In this document: in pieces, positions 8,940 to 17,253 of the stretch
Layout: the number at the start of each line of letters is the position of its first letter
Numbering within the stretch: the first letter of the stretch is position 1
Assembly: GCF_002162315.1 (NCBI RefSeq)
Contig: NZ_CP021416.1
Coordinates: forward strand, 2,368,207 to 2,432,206
Origin: Sulfurospirillum diekertiae
Lineage (GTDB): Bacteria > Campylobacterota > Campylobacteria > Campylobacterales > Sulfurospirillaceae
Reading direction: 5' to 3'
Length of the DNA stretch: 64,000 nucleotides
Made by a program: the position numbers and the translations under genes
The notes under the pieces: model-generated
Seen by the model: the letters and a program-made list of their open reading frames with translations, nothing else
Databases searched by the model: none
Told to the model about the DNA's origin: nothing

Positions 8940-9225
8940 GTGGAAAATTTTTTGAGCATTATCGCTATCATCATACTTCTTGGCTTACTATTTTTTGTAC
9001 TCAGCCCCAAAAAACAGGCAAAAACAAAAAGCACAAAAACAAGAGGAAATACGAGAATTCTACCGACAGAAATTGAAAACAGAACTATCACACATTGAAA
9101 ATGCCGATACACGCCAAAAGCAAAAACTGGTTTTACTTAAAGCCTTTGCGAAAGAGTTGGAGTTTAACCTTTTCTTTGATAAAGACGAAGTTAAAGTGTT
9201 GATTCAAGAATTGGCGAGTTATTAA
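8940..9225 (+). CDS. Small single-pass membrane protein with charged coiled-coil tail, frameshifted as read
   Basis: No family recognised. From a GTG at 8940 the first frame encodes MENFLSIIAIIILLGLLFFVLS, a single N-terminal membrane segment, then runs into C4A6 (9005-9014). Removing one base there joins it to PKNRQKQKAQKQEEIREFY and continues to KVLIQELASY, giving about 94 residues: one membrane anchor plus a highly charged cytoplasmic helix. Only this fusion explains both halves. The AAAGG of a TTACATGTAA copy (8921-8930) serves as its ribosome site. It ends four bases inside the convergent cutA gene. Confidence 0.6.
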
Positions 9226-9545
9226 CGAAGTGCCGTTTCGTCTGCAATCCAATTTAAGTACGCCTCAAATCCTTGTTCTATGGGAATTTGAATCAATTGT
9301 GGTGTTGTGTAGGGATGATGCTTTAAAATTAACGCTTCGATCGTTTTAAACAATGAACTCCTCGTCTTAATCAGAAGTAATTGTTCATTTGATTCACATA
9401 GTTTGCCTTCCCAACGATAAAAACTCTGAACGGGCATCATCTGAACGCATGCGGCAAGTTTTTGCTCTAGCAAAAGATGAATGATGGTTTTTGCACTTTG
9501 TTCATCAGGGTATGTTGTGGTTATTAGGCAAAAAGTGTTCATCAT
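9222..9545 (-). CDS. cutA: Divalent-cation tolerance protein CutA
   Basis: About 107 residues forming the trimeric ferredoxin-like CutA1 fold. Signature pieces are FCLITTTYPDEQSAKTI at the N-terminus, LAACVQMMPVQSFYRWEGKL (the conserved Cys and RWEGK) and the C-terminal HPYTTPQLIQIPIEQG...YLNWI. Linked in E. coli to copper tolerance and otherwise of unclear role. The start may be the second Met at 9542. It is monocistronic, convergent with the small membrane protein, with a 4-bp overlap at the stops. Confidence 0.94.
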   Translation of the reverse strand: MMNTFCLITTTYPDEQSAKTIIHLLLEQKLAACVQMMPVQSFYRWEGKLCESNEQLLLIKTRSSLFKTIEALILKHHPYTTPQLIQIPIEQGFEAYLNWIADETALR

Positions 9546-9611
9546 TTTACTCCTAATGTAACGAAAGAAGTATTATAACGATTTTAAGTGAGGAAGTTTT
9601 AAAGAGGAGAA

Positions 9612-9727
9612 ATGCAAGGGAAAATCCCTTGCATAAAGTACAAAAGTCTGAGCGACTTTTGCAAAGAAATCATTAACGTTTTCAAGGAAACGTTGAATGA
9701 TTCCCTGAAGGAAATCATTAACGTTTT
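9612..9727. repeat. Stem-loop cluster downstream of rpsI, with a triplicated 17-bp segment
   Basis: A perfect hairpin ATGCAAGGGA / TCCCTTGCAT (9612-9634) and a second, CAAAAGTC / GACTTTTG (9641-9661), lie in the cutA-rpsI gap. GAAATCATTAACGTTTT occurs at 9666-9682 and again at 9711-9727, where it spans the rpsI stop codon; a degenerate inverted copy lies between them (9686-9705). The array can fold into several stems and probably ends or protects the rplM-rpsI transcript. Confidence 0.65.
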
Positions 9728-10110
9728 GAGAATTGTGGGCTACGACGTGCTTTTTTGCGACCGTATTTTTTACGCTCAACGATTCTTGAGTCACGAGTCA
9801 ATAAACCATATGGTTTAAGGATTGCTCTAAAGTCAGCGTCCATTGCTGCAAGTGCTTTAGAGATACCATGACGAACGGCATCCGCTTGAGCTGAATAACC
9901 GCCACCTTGCGTAGAAGCTACGATATCAAAACTTGCTTCTTGTTTGGTAAGAGCAAGAGGTTGACGAACACGTTTTTTAATGGTCTCATGACCACCAAGC
10001 CACGCTTCAAAATCAACGCCATTAACTGTAATCGTACCTTTACCCGGTGCGCTTACCCATACTTTAGCGATAGCTGTTTTTCTTTTACCAGTTGCGTATA
10101 CTTTTGCCAT
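9718..10110 (-). CDS. rpsI: 30S ribosomal protein S9
   Basis: A full-length 130-residue uS9. It begins [18 protein letters not shown], contains the central [20 protein letters not shown] block and ends with the basic [18 protein letters not shown] tail that reaches toward the P-site tRNA. It follows rplM by one base, the universal L13-S9 pairing. The last four codons and stop are duplicated downstream (see repeat). Confidence 0.98.
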   Translation of the reverse strand: MAKVYATGKRKTAIAKVWVSAPGKGTITVNGVDFEAWLGGHETIKKRVRQPLALTKQEASFDIVASTQGGGYSAQADAVRHGISKALAAMDADFRAILKPYGLLTRDSRIVERKKYGRKKARRSPQFSKR

Positions 10111-10111
10111 A

Positions 10112-10540
10112 TTACTTTACCTCTGCTTTAACTTGCGCTGTATGTGGATGCTCACTACCGGCATATACTTTTAGCTTTTTGATCATCTCTTTAGCAAGAT
10201 TTGTTTTAGGTAACATGCCTCTTACCGCAAGTCTGTACAATTTCGCTGGGTTGTTGTTCAAAAGATCACCCAATTTTTCAGTTTTAACGCCACCGAAATA
10301 GCCTGTGTGTCTGTGATACAATTTTGTGTCTAATTTTGTTCCACTAAACTCTACTTTTTCCGCATTGATGATGATAACGAAATCGCCACAATCAACATTT
10401 GGAGTAAAATAAGGTTTATGTTTGCCTCTGAGCAGTGTTGCTACTTCTGTAAGGACTTTACCAAATCTCTTACCAGCAGCATCCACTACGATCCAGTCGC
10501 GTTTGACTTCGCTTGGCTTAATCGCTTGTGTAGCTTTCAT
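10112..10540 (-). CDS. rplM: 50S ribosomal protein L13
   Basis: A full-length 142-residue uL13, with [20 protein letters not shown] at the N-terminus, the conserved [15 protein letters not shown] strand and [21 protein letters not shown]. First gene of the rplM-rpsI pair. About 80 bp of AT-rich sequence separate it from addA and should hold its promoter, but I see no clear -35/-10 pair there. Confidence 0.98.
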   Translation of the reverse strand: MKATQAIKPSEVKRDWIVVDAAGKRFGKVLTEVATLLRGKHKPYFTPNVDCGDFVIIINAEKVEFSGTKLDTKLYHRHTGYFGGVKTEKLGDLLNNNPAKLYRLAVRGMLPKTNLAKEMIKKLKVYAGSEHPHTAQVKAEVK

Positions 10541-10621
10541 CTGTCATAACCTTTGACGTATTTATTTAACGAAGTGCAAGTGTAATCAAAATATACTTAT
10601 ATACAGCTTAAATTAAGTGTA

Positions 10622-13345
10622 CTATAAGCTTTTGACAAGTTCAACGCCATCGTTTTGCAAATAGCAAATATACGCCTCCACCGGCAAATTATAAATCGTA
10701 GAAAGTGCATCTTGATAGAGCTTCACTTGTGTTTGGTGTTTGTCACTCTGCTTTTTCGAGCTTTTATAATCAATGACAACAATGCGATCGGGAAATTCTA
10801 GCAAAAGATCGATCTGCTTGCGCTCTTTTTGATAAATAAGCGGTTGTTCTTTATAGACTTTTGCCCCCTCTATCAACTCCAAGAAAGCTTTACATGTAAT
10901 CAATTTTTCGCCCCGTTGATAGATCGCTTGCAAGGTTGGCTCATCCAAAAGCGGTGCAAAACGGTTTTGCAGTGCGATGTAAGCCCTCTTGAGCGAAGAT
11001 GCATCAAAACTGTCTAACATCTCCAACAGATAGTGCTGTGCAATTCCAAAGGTTATGGAGGCAATCTCTGCACTCTCGCTCTCAACGTCTGGTGTATTTG
11101 CTACCTCTTGCGCACCATAGCGTTTAGGCTGATGGACATGCATCGTGCTTGGAATAAGCGGTGTCTCTTTGGTTGAAACACCAATCATACCTCGCTCTGT
11201 GGTGCTCAGTTCCAGCATCTCAAACGCACTGTTTTGTGCTTTAGCGCAGACAAACAGTGAACGCTTCGCTCGGGTAAATGCCACGTAAAGCGCATTGAGC
11301 CGATCTTCGTACATCAAGACACTCTCTTGCTCTTTGGCTTTGGCATAGATGACATCGACCGATTCTCTGCCACCCATAGTGAGGTAAAGCCCTTTGATGT
11401 CCACTTCATCGTAGCTAAATAAAATCGTATCGCTTCGATTGTTATCGCGGCTCAAACGATCACACACAATGACATGCTCAAACTCCAAGCCTTTGGATTT
11501 ATGCACAGTTAAGACACGCAGGCCATCTACATCTTCGCTTTTGGCTTCATCGCTCAGCTCATCCAACGCAAATAAAAAGCTCTCGATCTCTTCGTAACGA
11601 CTCACAACCTCTAAGAAACTGAGCAGATCCACACTGCCATCAAACAGACCGTAATTTTTGATGATCTTTTCAACCAAAACGAGTGGCGTCGCATCTAAAT
11701 CCCAACCTTGTTTGGAAAGCGGTGTATCCCACGTCTTGCCGCACTGTGCAAGAAACGTTGCTTTGTAGAGCTCATCGCCAAAATAGAGGTATTTAAGCAA
11801 AGCAATAATGGCTTTGATAGAACGCACTTCAATGAGTTTCAAGGTCGCCTCAAGTCTTACATGTAAAGAGGGAAACTGTTCTTGCACCAGCGCTTTAAAG
11901 ACTTTGGCATCTTTGTTCGTATGCACCAAAAGGGCAATGTCTTTGGGCTTAACACCCTCTTTAAGAAGCAAAGAAATCGCCTCTAAAACAGAAGGCTCAA
12001 TCATCTCTTCAATGCGCACATTGATGTACCCCTCACCCGTGGCTTTGGCAACCTTTTGTGGCTCATACCCTTTGATTTTACATGTAAAGATTTCATTGAC
12101 AAAATTCACGACCTGCTCGGTGCTTCGATAGTTGGTATCAAGCGCATTCACGTTTAAATGCAAACTCTTTTTAGCATACCCAAACAGCTCTTTAGCCCCA
12201 CCGCGAAATCGGTAGATCGACTGCTTCACATCGCCCACGAAAAAGAGTGTTTTAAAATCTTTCACACCCTGCCCTGCACGTATTTCTTCAATAAGTGGCA
12301 GAAGAATCTGGTACTGCACGATGCTCGTGTCCTGAAACTCATCGATCAGCAGATGCTCTATCACCCCATCAAGGCGAAAATAGAGAAAATCTTTGCTGAT
12401 CTCTTGGCGCAAAAGGGTATAAAGCAGATTGGTAACGTCATCAAAACGAAGTTCACCATACTCACCCATCAAAGCTCTGAGGCTCTCATCGTAAATGGCA
12501 AACAGTTTGCCCAGTTGCCCTAAAAAGTACGCCTCTTTGGCATTGACATGTTCGTTTAGCGCCTGTTTGAGCTCACGCAAAAGCGCATCCACTGTCTCAT
12601 TGGCATACTTTTTATAGTCCCAATACCCAAAGTCTTCTCGCTCCAAATACTTCTTGGAAAGCAGATCGCTAAGTGTGTCCGCTTTGAGTGTTGCCAGTCC
12701 ACGCGCGGAGAGTCCGCTTTGCTCAAAGTAGTCTCTAATGCGCTCTAAAATATCCAAGCACGGTTTTAAGGATGGGTAATGTCCTTCATCTAAGGTGCTA
12801 ATGTCAAGCTCTGATTTTTTCTGGTACAGCATATCCAGCAGGCTAAAAAGATCATTTAGCTTCTTATCTTCGTTGATGCTAAAAGCTATCAGAGCATTGT
12901 AAAGATTTTTGCTTTTGCATCCTTTGATGAAACGCTCCACCAACTCCTCATCGAGCCCATTTTGTCCCACTTTAAAGTCGGGTTGTAAGCCTACATGTAA
13001 TGCAAAATGGCGCAAAATCAAAGAGAAAAAAGAGTCCAGCGTCGAGATCTTGATATCGGCTTGTAGCAAGGTTTGCATGACACGCTCTTTCTCAAGGAGT
13101 AACGTCTCTTTTGACTTGCCCGTTTGCACGCAAATCGCTTCTAACTCGTCTTTCTCTTCTAAATGTTTCAGCGTCTCAAAGATGCGCGTTTTCATCTCTG
13201 CCGCAGACTTGTTGGTAAAGGTGAGTGCTACGATCTTTTGTGGATTCGCACCCATAAAGAGAAGTGAGAGGTAACGCACACTCAGCGCAAAGGTTTTTCC
13301 ACTTCCAGCACTGGCTTCGAGTGCTAAATAAGGACTTAGATTCAT
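10622..13345 (-). CDS. addA: ATP-dependent helicase/nuclease subunit A (RecB-like)
   Basis: A 907-residue UvrD-type helicase with a C-terminal nuclease, one half of the AddAB double-strand-break resection enzyme. Motifs in order are Walker A ASAGSGKT (about 10-17), LLIDEFQDTSIVQY (motif II), GDVKQSIYRFRGG (motif III), VLTVHKSKGLEFEHV (motif V), LYVAFTRAKRSL (motif VI) and a PD-(D/E)XK core with RIVVIDYKSSKKQ. The ATG at 13345 follows GGAGGAGCAGAT and overlaps the addB stop (ATGA). An upstream start at 13411 would put unrelated residues before the P-loop. It holds three exact TTACATGTAA copies and one near-match. Confidence 0.94.
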   Translation of the reverse strand: MNLSPYLALEASAGSGKTFALSVRYLSLLFMGANPQKIVALTFTNKSAAEMKTRIFETLKHLEEKDELEAICVQTGKSKETLLLEKERVMQTLLQADIKISTLDSFFSLILRHFALHVGLQPDFKVGQNGLDEELVERFIKGCKSKNLYNALIAFSINEDKKLNDLFSLLDMLYQKKSELDISTLDEGHYPSLKPCLDILERIRDYFEQSGLSARGLATLKADTLSDLLSKKYLEREDFGYWDYKKYANETVDALLRELKQALNEHVNAKEAYFLGQLGKLFAIYDESLRALMGEYGELRFDDVTNLLYTLLRQEISKDFLYFRLDGVIEHLLIDEFQDTSIVQYQILLPLIEEIRAGQGVKDFKTLFFVGDVKQSIYRFRGGAKELFGYAKKSLHLNVNALDTNYRSTEQVVNFVNEIFTCKIKGYEPQKVAKATGEGYINVRIEEMIEPSVLEAISLLLKEGVKPKDIALLVHTNKDAKVFKALVQEQFPSLHVRLEATLKLIEVRSIKAIIALLKYLYFGDELYKATFLAQCGKTWDTPLSKQGWDLDATPLVLVEKIIKNYGLFDGSVDLLSFLEVVSRYEEIESFLFALDELSDEAKSEDVDGLRVLTVHKSKGLEFEHVIVCDRLSRDNNRSDTILFSYDEVDIKGLYLTMGGRESVDVIYAKAKEQESVLMYEDRLNALYVAFTRAKRSLFVCAKAQNSAFEMLELSTTERGMIGVSTKETPLIPSTMHVHQPKRYGAQEVANTPDVESESAEIASITFGIAQHYLLEMLDSFDASSLKRAYIALQNRFAPLLDEPTLQAIYQRGEKLITCKAFLELIEGAKVYKEQPLIYQKERKQIDLLLEFPDRIVVIDYKSSKKQSDKHQTQVKLYQDALSTIYNLPVEAYICYLQNDGVELVKSL

Positions 13346-15690
13346 ATCTGCTCCTCCCGTCCGCAAAACTGCACGTAAGGACAAAGCCTGCAATGTTTGA
13401 TCTCCTCGCATAACTCGTAGCCATTGATCGGTTTGGATAGCTCTTGTAGTTTTACATGTAAAAGGGCTTTCTTCTCTTCGAGGAAGTTTTCAGGGACTAA
13501 AACGCCCTCTTTGAGATCGTAATAATAAACGCCTCCAACAGTACCAAGTGAGCTTGCAATGTACGCGTAAAAGACCAGCTGAAAATCGGTAGTACTTTCT
13601 AGTGTTCGCTCACTCGTCGTTGGCACTTTGCCACTTTTATAGTCGATGACAAACAGCTCATCATCTTTTTGGTCTATGCGGTCAATCTGCCCTTCTAATA
13701 TAAAACCCGCATACGGCACGGCATGCACAAACTCTTTTTTGAAAACGCGAAAGCCCTCATCAAAGCGACGGATCTCATTGTGCATAAACGGGCGAAGTTT
13801 TTGAAGCCACACATCGACAAAGTAACCCCAAACTTCATGGTGGTTGTTCTCTTTTAAAAGCGTTTCAAGTTTGGCATAAAGGCTCTTTTCATCCAATAAT
13901 ACTTCATTGCATATCGCATCTTCAAGCACTTTATGAAGTGTCAAGCCGATCACTTGCTCGTCTATTTTAGTGCTCGGCATTTTCGCCTCTTTGAGCCTTG
14001 CGATGTAACGAAAGTAAAACTGACGTTTACATGTAAGCAGTGTTTTGAGCTTTGTTGCCGAAAGGGGAAACGCTTTAAGATCGTAAGGTGCATCGATAAA
14101 CGGCTGATCGTAAAGCGTTTTAGAAGCATTGAGCTCAAAGAGAAGCGGCTGAAGGGCTTTTTCATCCGCCATAACGGTTGTATTAAAGCCAAGCTCATCC
14201 AAAAAGCGTGAAGGCATACTTGTCTCATTTTTCACATAAGCTATGGCAATTTTCTGCGCACGCGAGAAAAGCTGATGGTAGTAATAGCGTTGTAAATTCT
14301 CACGATCTCTCTTAGTGGGAAGCCCTGCATGTGCTCTTACAGCCGAGGAGAGAAAAAGGTCTTTTTGACTGCGTTTGGGCACAAATTCATCGTTAAAATC
14401 AAGAACAATAACGCCTTTATAGGAGACACCTCTGGTTTCAAGGACACCGAGTACGGTGACCTTTCCACCTCTAACATCATCTTGCGTAAGGACGGCAAGG
14501 CGGTTTAACAGCAGTTTGGTGACTTGCTCAAAACGAAGAGCAGGTGCATGTTTTAAAAAGTGGGTAAAGGCAAAAAAAGCTTCTTGAAACAGAGGATGTT
14601 GATGCTCTTTGAGATCAAAGGCGAGGAGCTTTTCAAAGAAGTTCATTGCCGTCTCAGGAGAGACTTTTTGGTGCCAAATCTCTTTACATGTAACCATGAT
14701 TTCGGGTTCTATTTTTAATCGCGCAATGCGGAGATGATCTTCGATCTCATCATTGCGCATTGCTTTTTCAATGGCGCTCAGTTTTTGATAAAACGAACTC
14801 TGCTTCAAGCTTATGCCCATTGCAAAGTTGAGATTGTGCCATGTATCAAAGGGGCGCAGCACTTCAGCGAAACGCTCATCGGGTAAAATGACCACAATCT
14901 CTTCGGGGTTTAAACCCTCTTCCACAAACTGAGCTATGGCACTTTGAACATAGCCCATTTGTGCAAGACGCGATGAAAAGCCATAAACGTGTGTATCTTG
15001 TTTGAAAGGGTTTTGCGGCTTTACATGTAAAATCTCTTTCGTGGAGAGATTGATCTCATAGGTGTTGTTTTGTTCTAAAATGATGCCAAGTTCGGCAAAA
15101 AGTGAAACCATTTTTTGATTGTAAGCACTGATGGTAACGTTTACATGTAAAGGAATCAGCACTGCTATTTGGGTAAGAAGTTCCACTTCAAAACGGCTCA
15201 AAAAACCCTCTAAATGAACACGTACAGCCCCTAAAGAGCGAATGTACGAGATATTAAGCTCATAGCATTCAGGAAGTGTGATGCGGTCATACAAGGCTTG
15301 TTTAGACAAAAGCGCTTTATAGTGTTTAAGAAGCGTTTGCAATACTTCTAAATGCTCTGCGTAATGCTCATACGTATCTGCACTCAACAACGCGTCAAGT
15401 GCCACCTTTTCATGACTAAGCTCTTCAAAAAACGAAACAGATAGGTGGAGTTTTTCAAAAAAGGTAAAAAACTCACGCTCAATATAGAGAAGTTCAAATT
15501 TGGTAAAGCGAGAGGCTTCTTGCATGAGAAGCACACGCATATCGTCATCAACCAAAGCGTGATGTGGCACAAGAACGGCTTTTTGCTCTAATTCAGCAAT
15601 CGTGATGGCTTTGGGAAGAAGGGTGTTCGCATCCAAAAATGTGTCATAAAAAGAGCGTACCGCACGACTTGTTGCAAAAACTTCTAACAT
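13342..15690 (-). CDS. addB: ATP-dependent nuclease subunit B
   Basis: A 782-residue partner of AddA. The N-terminal part is a degenerate helicase; the C-terminal part is a PD-(D/E)XK nuclease with ELFVIDYKSGKVPT. Four cysteines are placed as in AddB iron-sulfur nucleases: the first in LLTCKRQFYFRYI and three in CRLCPYVQFCG (C-X2-C-X5-C). This supports AddB rather than RecC. Stop overlaps the addA start, so the pair is translationally coupled. Five exact TTACATGTAA copies lie inside; the one at 14027 encodes the first cluster cysteine. It starts at an ATG behind GAGGGAAG. Confidence 0.92.
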   Translation of the reverse strand: MLEVFATSRAVRSFYDTFLDANTLLPKAITIAELEQKAVLVPHHALVDDDMRVLLMQEASRFTKFELLYIEREFFTFFEKLHLSVSFFEELSHEKVALDALLSADTYEHYAEHLEVLQTLLKHYKALLSKQALYDRITLPECYELNISYIRSLGAVRVHLEGFLSRFEVELLTQIAVLIPLHVNVTISAYNQKMVSLFAELGIILEQNNTYEINLSTKEILHVKPQNPFKQDTHVYGFSSRLAQMGYVQSAIAQFVEEGLNPEEIVVILPDERFAEVLRPFDTWHNLNFAMGISLKQSSFYQKLSAIEKAMRNDEIEDHLRIARLKIEPEIMVTCKEIWHQKVSPETAMNFFEKLLAFDLKEHQHPLFQEAFFAFTHFLKHAPALRFEQVTKLLLNRLAVLTQDDVRGGKVTVLGVLETRGVSYKGVIVLDFNDEFVPKRSQKDLFLSSAVRAHAGLPTKRDRENLQRYYYHQLFSRAQKIAIAYVKNETSMPSRFLDELGFNTTVMADEKALQPLLFELNASKTLYDQPFIDAPYDLKAFPLSATKLKTLLTCKRQFYFRYIARLKEAKMPSTKIDEQVIGLTLHKVLEDAICNEVLLDEKSLYAKLETLLKENNHHEVWGYFVDVWLQKLRPFMHNEIRRFDEGFRVFKKEFVHAVPYAGFILEGQIDRIDQKDDELFVIDYKSGKVPTTSERTLESTTDFQLVFYAYIASSLGTVGGVYYYDLKEGVLVPENFLEEKKALLHVKLQELSKPINGYELCEEIKHCRLCPYVQFCGREEQI

Positions 15691-15769
15691 CTTCCCTCAC
15701 TTTAATGTAATGGTCTATTATAACAAAGCAAAGATTTAAGATGGATTTTTATGTCAAAATGAAAGGAAA

Positions 15770-15797
15770 CGGTAAGATCACACAACCGATCTTACCG
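15770..15797 (-). terminator. Stem-loop ending the cbb3 oxidase cluster
   Basis: A perfect 10-bp stem CGGTAAGATC / GATCTTACCG with an 8-base loop lies 27 bp after the fixH stop. On the minus strand it is followed by a T-rich stretch, not a long T run, so termination may be partial. Confidence 0.55.
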
Positions 15798-15823
15798 CAG
15801 GTTATTAAGGGAGAAAGGGGAAA

Positions 15824-16318
15824 CTACTGTGCTGCATAGGCCTCATTTTTATGATAGCCTTTAAATTCGCCTACGTTTATTTTACTCAAAATCTGCCATC
15901 GTCCTGGCTTGTTGATTTCAAAAGGGCCAAAGGTATAATTGCCATTTTCTACCTTAGACGGTAATAACTGCTTATTATCCTTATTGCTATCTGGACGAGA
16001 GAGCATCATGGTGATATTTGCATTATTCACAGCCACTCCACTTTTATCGGTGAGCTTTAGCGTAATGCTATTTTGTCCCATTTCAAATTTTTCTGTGGAA
16101 TATGCAAGGTTGAATTGAGTATCAAATTTTCCCTGTAATTCTATAATTTCATTAATATTATTTTCAACTTTTTGATACTTTTCCATATAAAATGTATCCA
16201 TCTCAACAGGATGGTCCATAGCAATTTTAACGGTAATAGCACATGCAATCACACATCCAATAATCATACCAACAACTACATGAGGATAGTAGGTACGCTC
16301 ACTTTTCACTTTGTCCAC
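15824..16318 (-). CDS. fixH: FixH/CcoH-family protein
   Basis: A 164-residue protein with one N-terminal membrane helix (VVVGMIIGCVIACAITVKIAM, about residues 14-34) and a periplasmic Ig-like domain. That domain includes YSTEKFEMGQNSITLKLTDKSG, NANITMMLSRPDS and YTFGPFEINKPGRWQI, the usual FixH pattern. FixH/CcoH supports assembly or stability of cytochrome cbb3 oxidase. It is the last gene of the ccoNOQP cluster, overlapping the previous gene by 20 bp. Confidence 0.85.
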   Translation of the reverse strand: MDKVKSERTYYPHVVVGMIIGCVIACAITVKIAMDHPVEMDTFYMEKYQKVENNINEIIELQGKFDTQFNLAYSTEKFEMGQNSITLKLTDKSGVAVNNANITMMLSRPDSNKDNKQLLPSKVENGNYTFGPFEINKPGRWQILSKINVGEFKGYHKNEAYAAQ

Positions 16319-16919
16319 GGCTTTTTATCCTTTTATAAATGATGAGTATTACAACAATCGCCATAAATCCATAAATCAGAAGTCTCACAATATTGATAGT
16401 GACTTTATTGGCACTGCCAATGGCACTCTCTAACTCTATTTTACGGTATGCTGCAATCTCTTCAACCAATTCTGCATAACCATTGAGCAATGCAGGTCCA
16501 ACACTCACTTCATTTTTTTTAGAAGTTAAGAGTGGAATAATCGTACCATTCCATGGCAAAGGTGAGAGGAGTGCTTCACGATCAAACTCTTTCTCAAGCC
16601 CTGCTGATTGGTACACATCTACTTTTTTTTCTGCTTGAAAGAGCGTTAAAAGAACATACGGTGTGGTTAAATTTTTGGCAAAGTTTTGCTCATATGCGAG
16701 AATATTCTCTCCCTCGCCACTTTTTTTAGCAATCAAAATAACTTTTATACCACTTTTTGCGAAAAGTTCACTGCCCATCTCTTCAATTTTCTGAGCGGTT
16801 CTCTCTTCTAAGCTATCATCATAAATGACAAATTCCTTGGCAAAAATCAACACTGGGAAAAAGGCAAGAAAGCAAAGAAGCCATAGCTTCTTTGCCTTTA
16901 CATGTAATAAATTCTTCAT
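16299..16919 (-). CDS. Membrane-anchored periplasmic protein of the cbb3 oxidase cluster (TPM-like)
   Basis: 206 residues: an N-terminal hydrophobic signal or anchor (LWLLCFLAFFPVLIFAKEF), an exported domain resembling the TPM/Psb32 alpha-beta fold (LEERTAQKIEEMGSELFAKSGIKVILI and DVYQSAGLEKEFD), then a C-terminal membrane segment (LLIYGFMAIVVILIIYKRIKS). Function unknown; a role in oxidase assembly is suggested by position only. I chose the ATG at 16919, which overlaps the stop of the tiny upstream gene (TAATG), not the in-frame start at 16958. A TTACATGTAA copy (16898) encodes LHVK at residues 5-8. Confidence 0.72.
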   Translation of the reverse strand: MKNLLHVKAKKLWLLCFLAFFPVLIFAKEFVIYDDSLEERTAQKIEEMGSELFAKSGIKVILIAKKSGEGENILAYEQNFAKNLTTPYVLLTLFQAEKKVDVYQSAGLEKEFDREALLSPLPWNGTIIPLLTSKKNEVSVGPALLNGYAELVEEIAAYRKIELESAIGSANKVTINIVRLLIYGFMAIVVILIIYKRIKSRGQSEK

Positions 16920-17020
16920 TAACCGATGAATAAATGGTGTGGTGTTAATACAGCCCATACCGACACTGCTGCTAGTATAACTAAACCTAAAACAATCACT
17001 TTATCCATAATTTCAGCCAT
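16919..17020 (-). CDS. 33-residue single-span membrane protein in the cco cluster
   Basis: Too short for most gene finders but well supported: an AAGGAG sits 6 bp before the ATG at 17020, and it encodes MAEIMDKVIVLGLVILAAVS followed by VWAVLTPHHLFIG, a single transmembrane helix. Its stop codon overlaps the next start (TAATG), which is tight operon packing. No family recognised; it recalls CcoS/CcoQ-like tiny oxidase helpers in size and topology, but I infer no specific role. The two adjacent His at the periplasmic or cytoplasmic edge are worth noting. Confidence 0.7.
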   Translation of the reverse strand: MAEIMDKVIVLGLVILAAVSVWAVLTPHHLFIG

Positions 17021-17030
17021 GTTATACTCC

Positions 17031-17243
17031 TTATTTTGCTATAACTTTTTGATTTGCATTCGCAGCATCTCTCATTTGAAGTGCTTGCGGATCCGTAATC
17101 TTATAAGGTTTATCAGCAACTGCTTGTTGTGCCTTTAATCCAAAGAATGTTAATACCCCAAGAATGGAGAGCAACAATACTGTTGCTATCAACATTCCTG
17201 TAATACCATTAAGTCCAAAGACGTTTCGATTTGTATTTTCCAT
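17031..17243 (-). CDS. DUF4006 family membrane protein
   Basis: A 70-residue single-span protein of the DUF4006 family, found in Campylobacterota directly after ccoP. It begins MENTNRNVFGLNGITGMLIA, has one membrane helix (about 14-36) and a C-terminal soluble helix that ends ANANQKVIAK. The ATG follows AAGGACTCATCA. Role unknown; conserved linkage to cbb3 oxidase suggests an accessory or assembly function. Confidence 0.85.
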   Translation of the reverse strand: MENTNRNVFGLNGITGMLIATVLLLSILGVLTFFGLKAQQAVADKPYKITDPQALQMRDAANANQKVIAK

Positions 17244-17253
17244 TGATGAGTCC

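Noticed and set aside
9573-9794. A 73-codon gene at the rpsI end
   Set aside because: Antisense-free but out of frame with rpsI and made of the hairpin repeats; no ribosome site or family resemblance.
12158-12523. Plus-strand ORF inside addA
   Set aside because: A shadow of the addA helicase frame with no ribosome site or recognisable domain.
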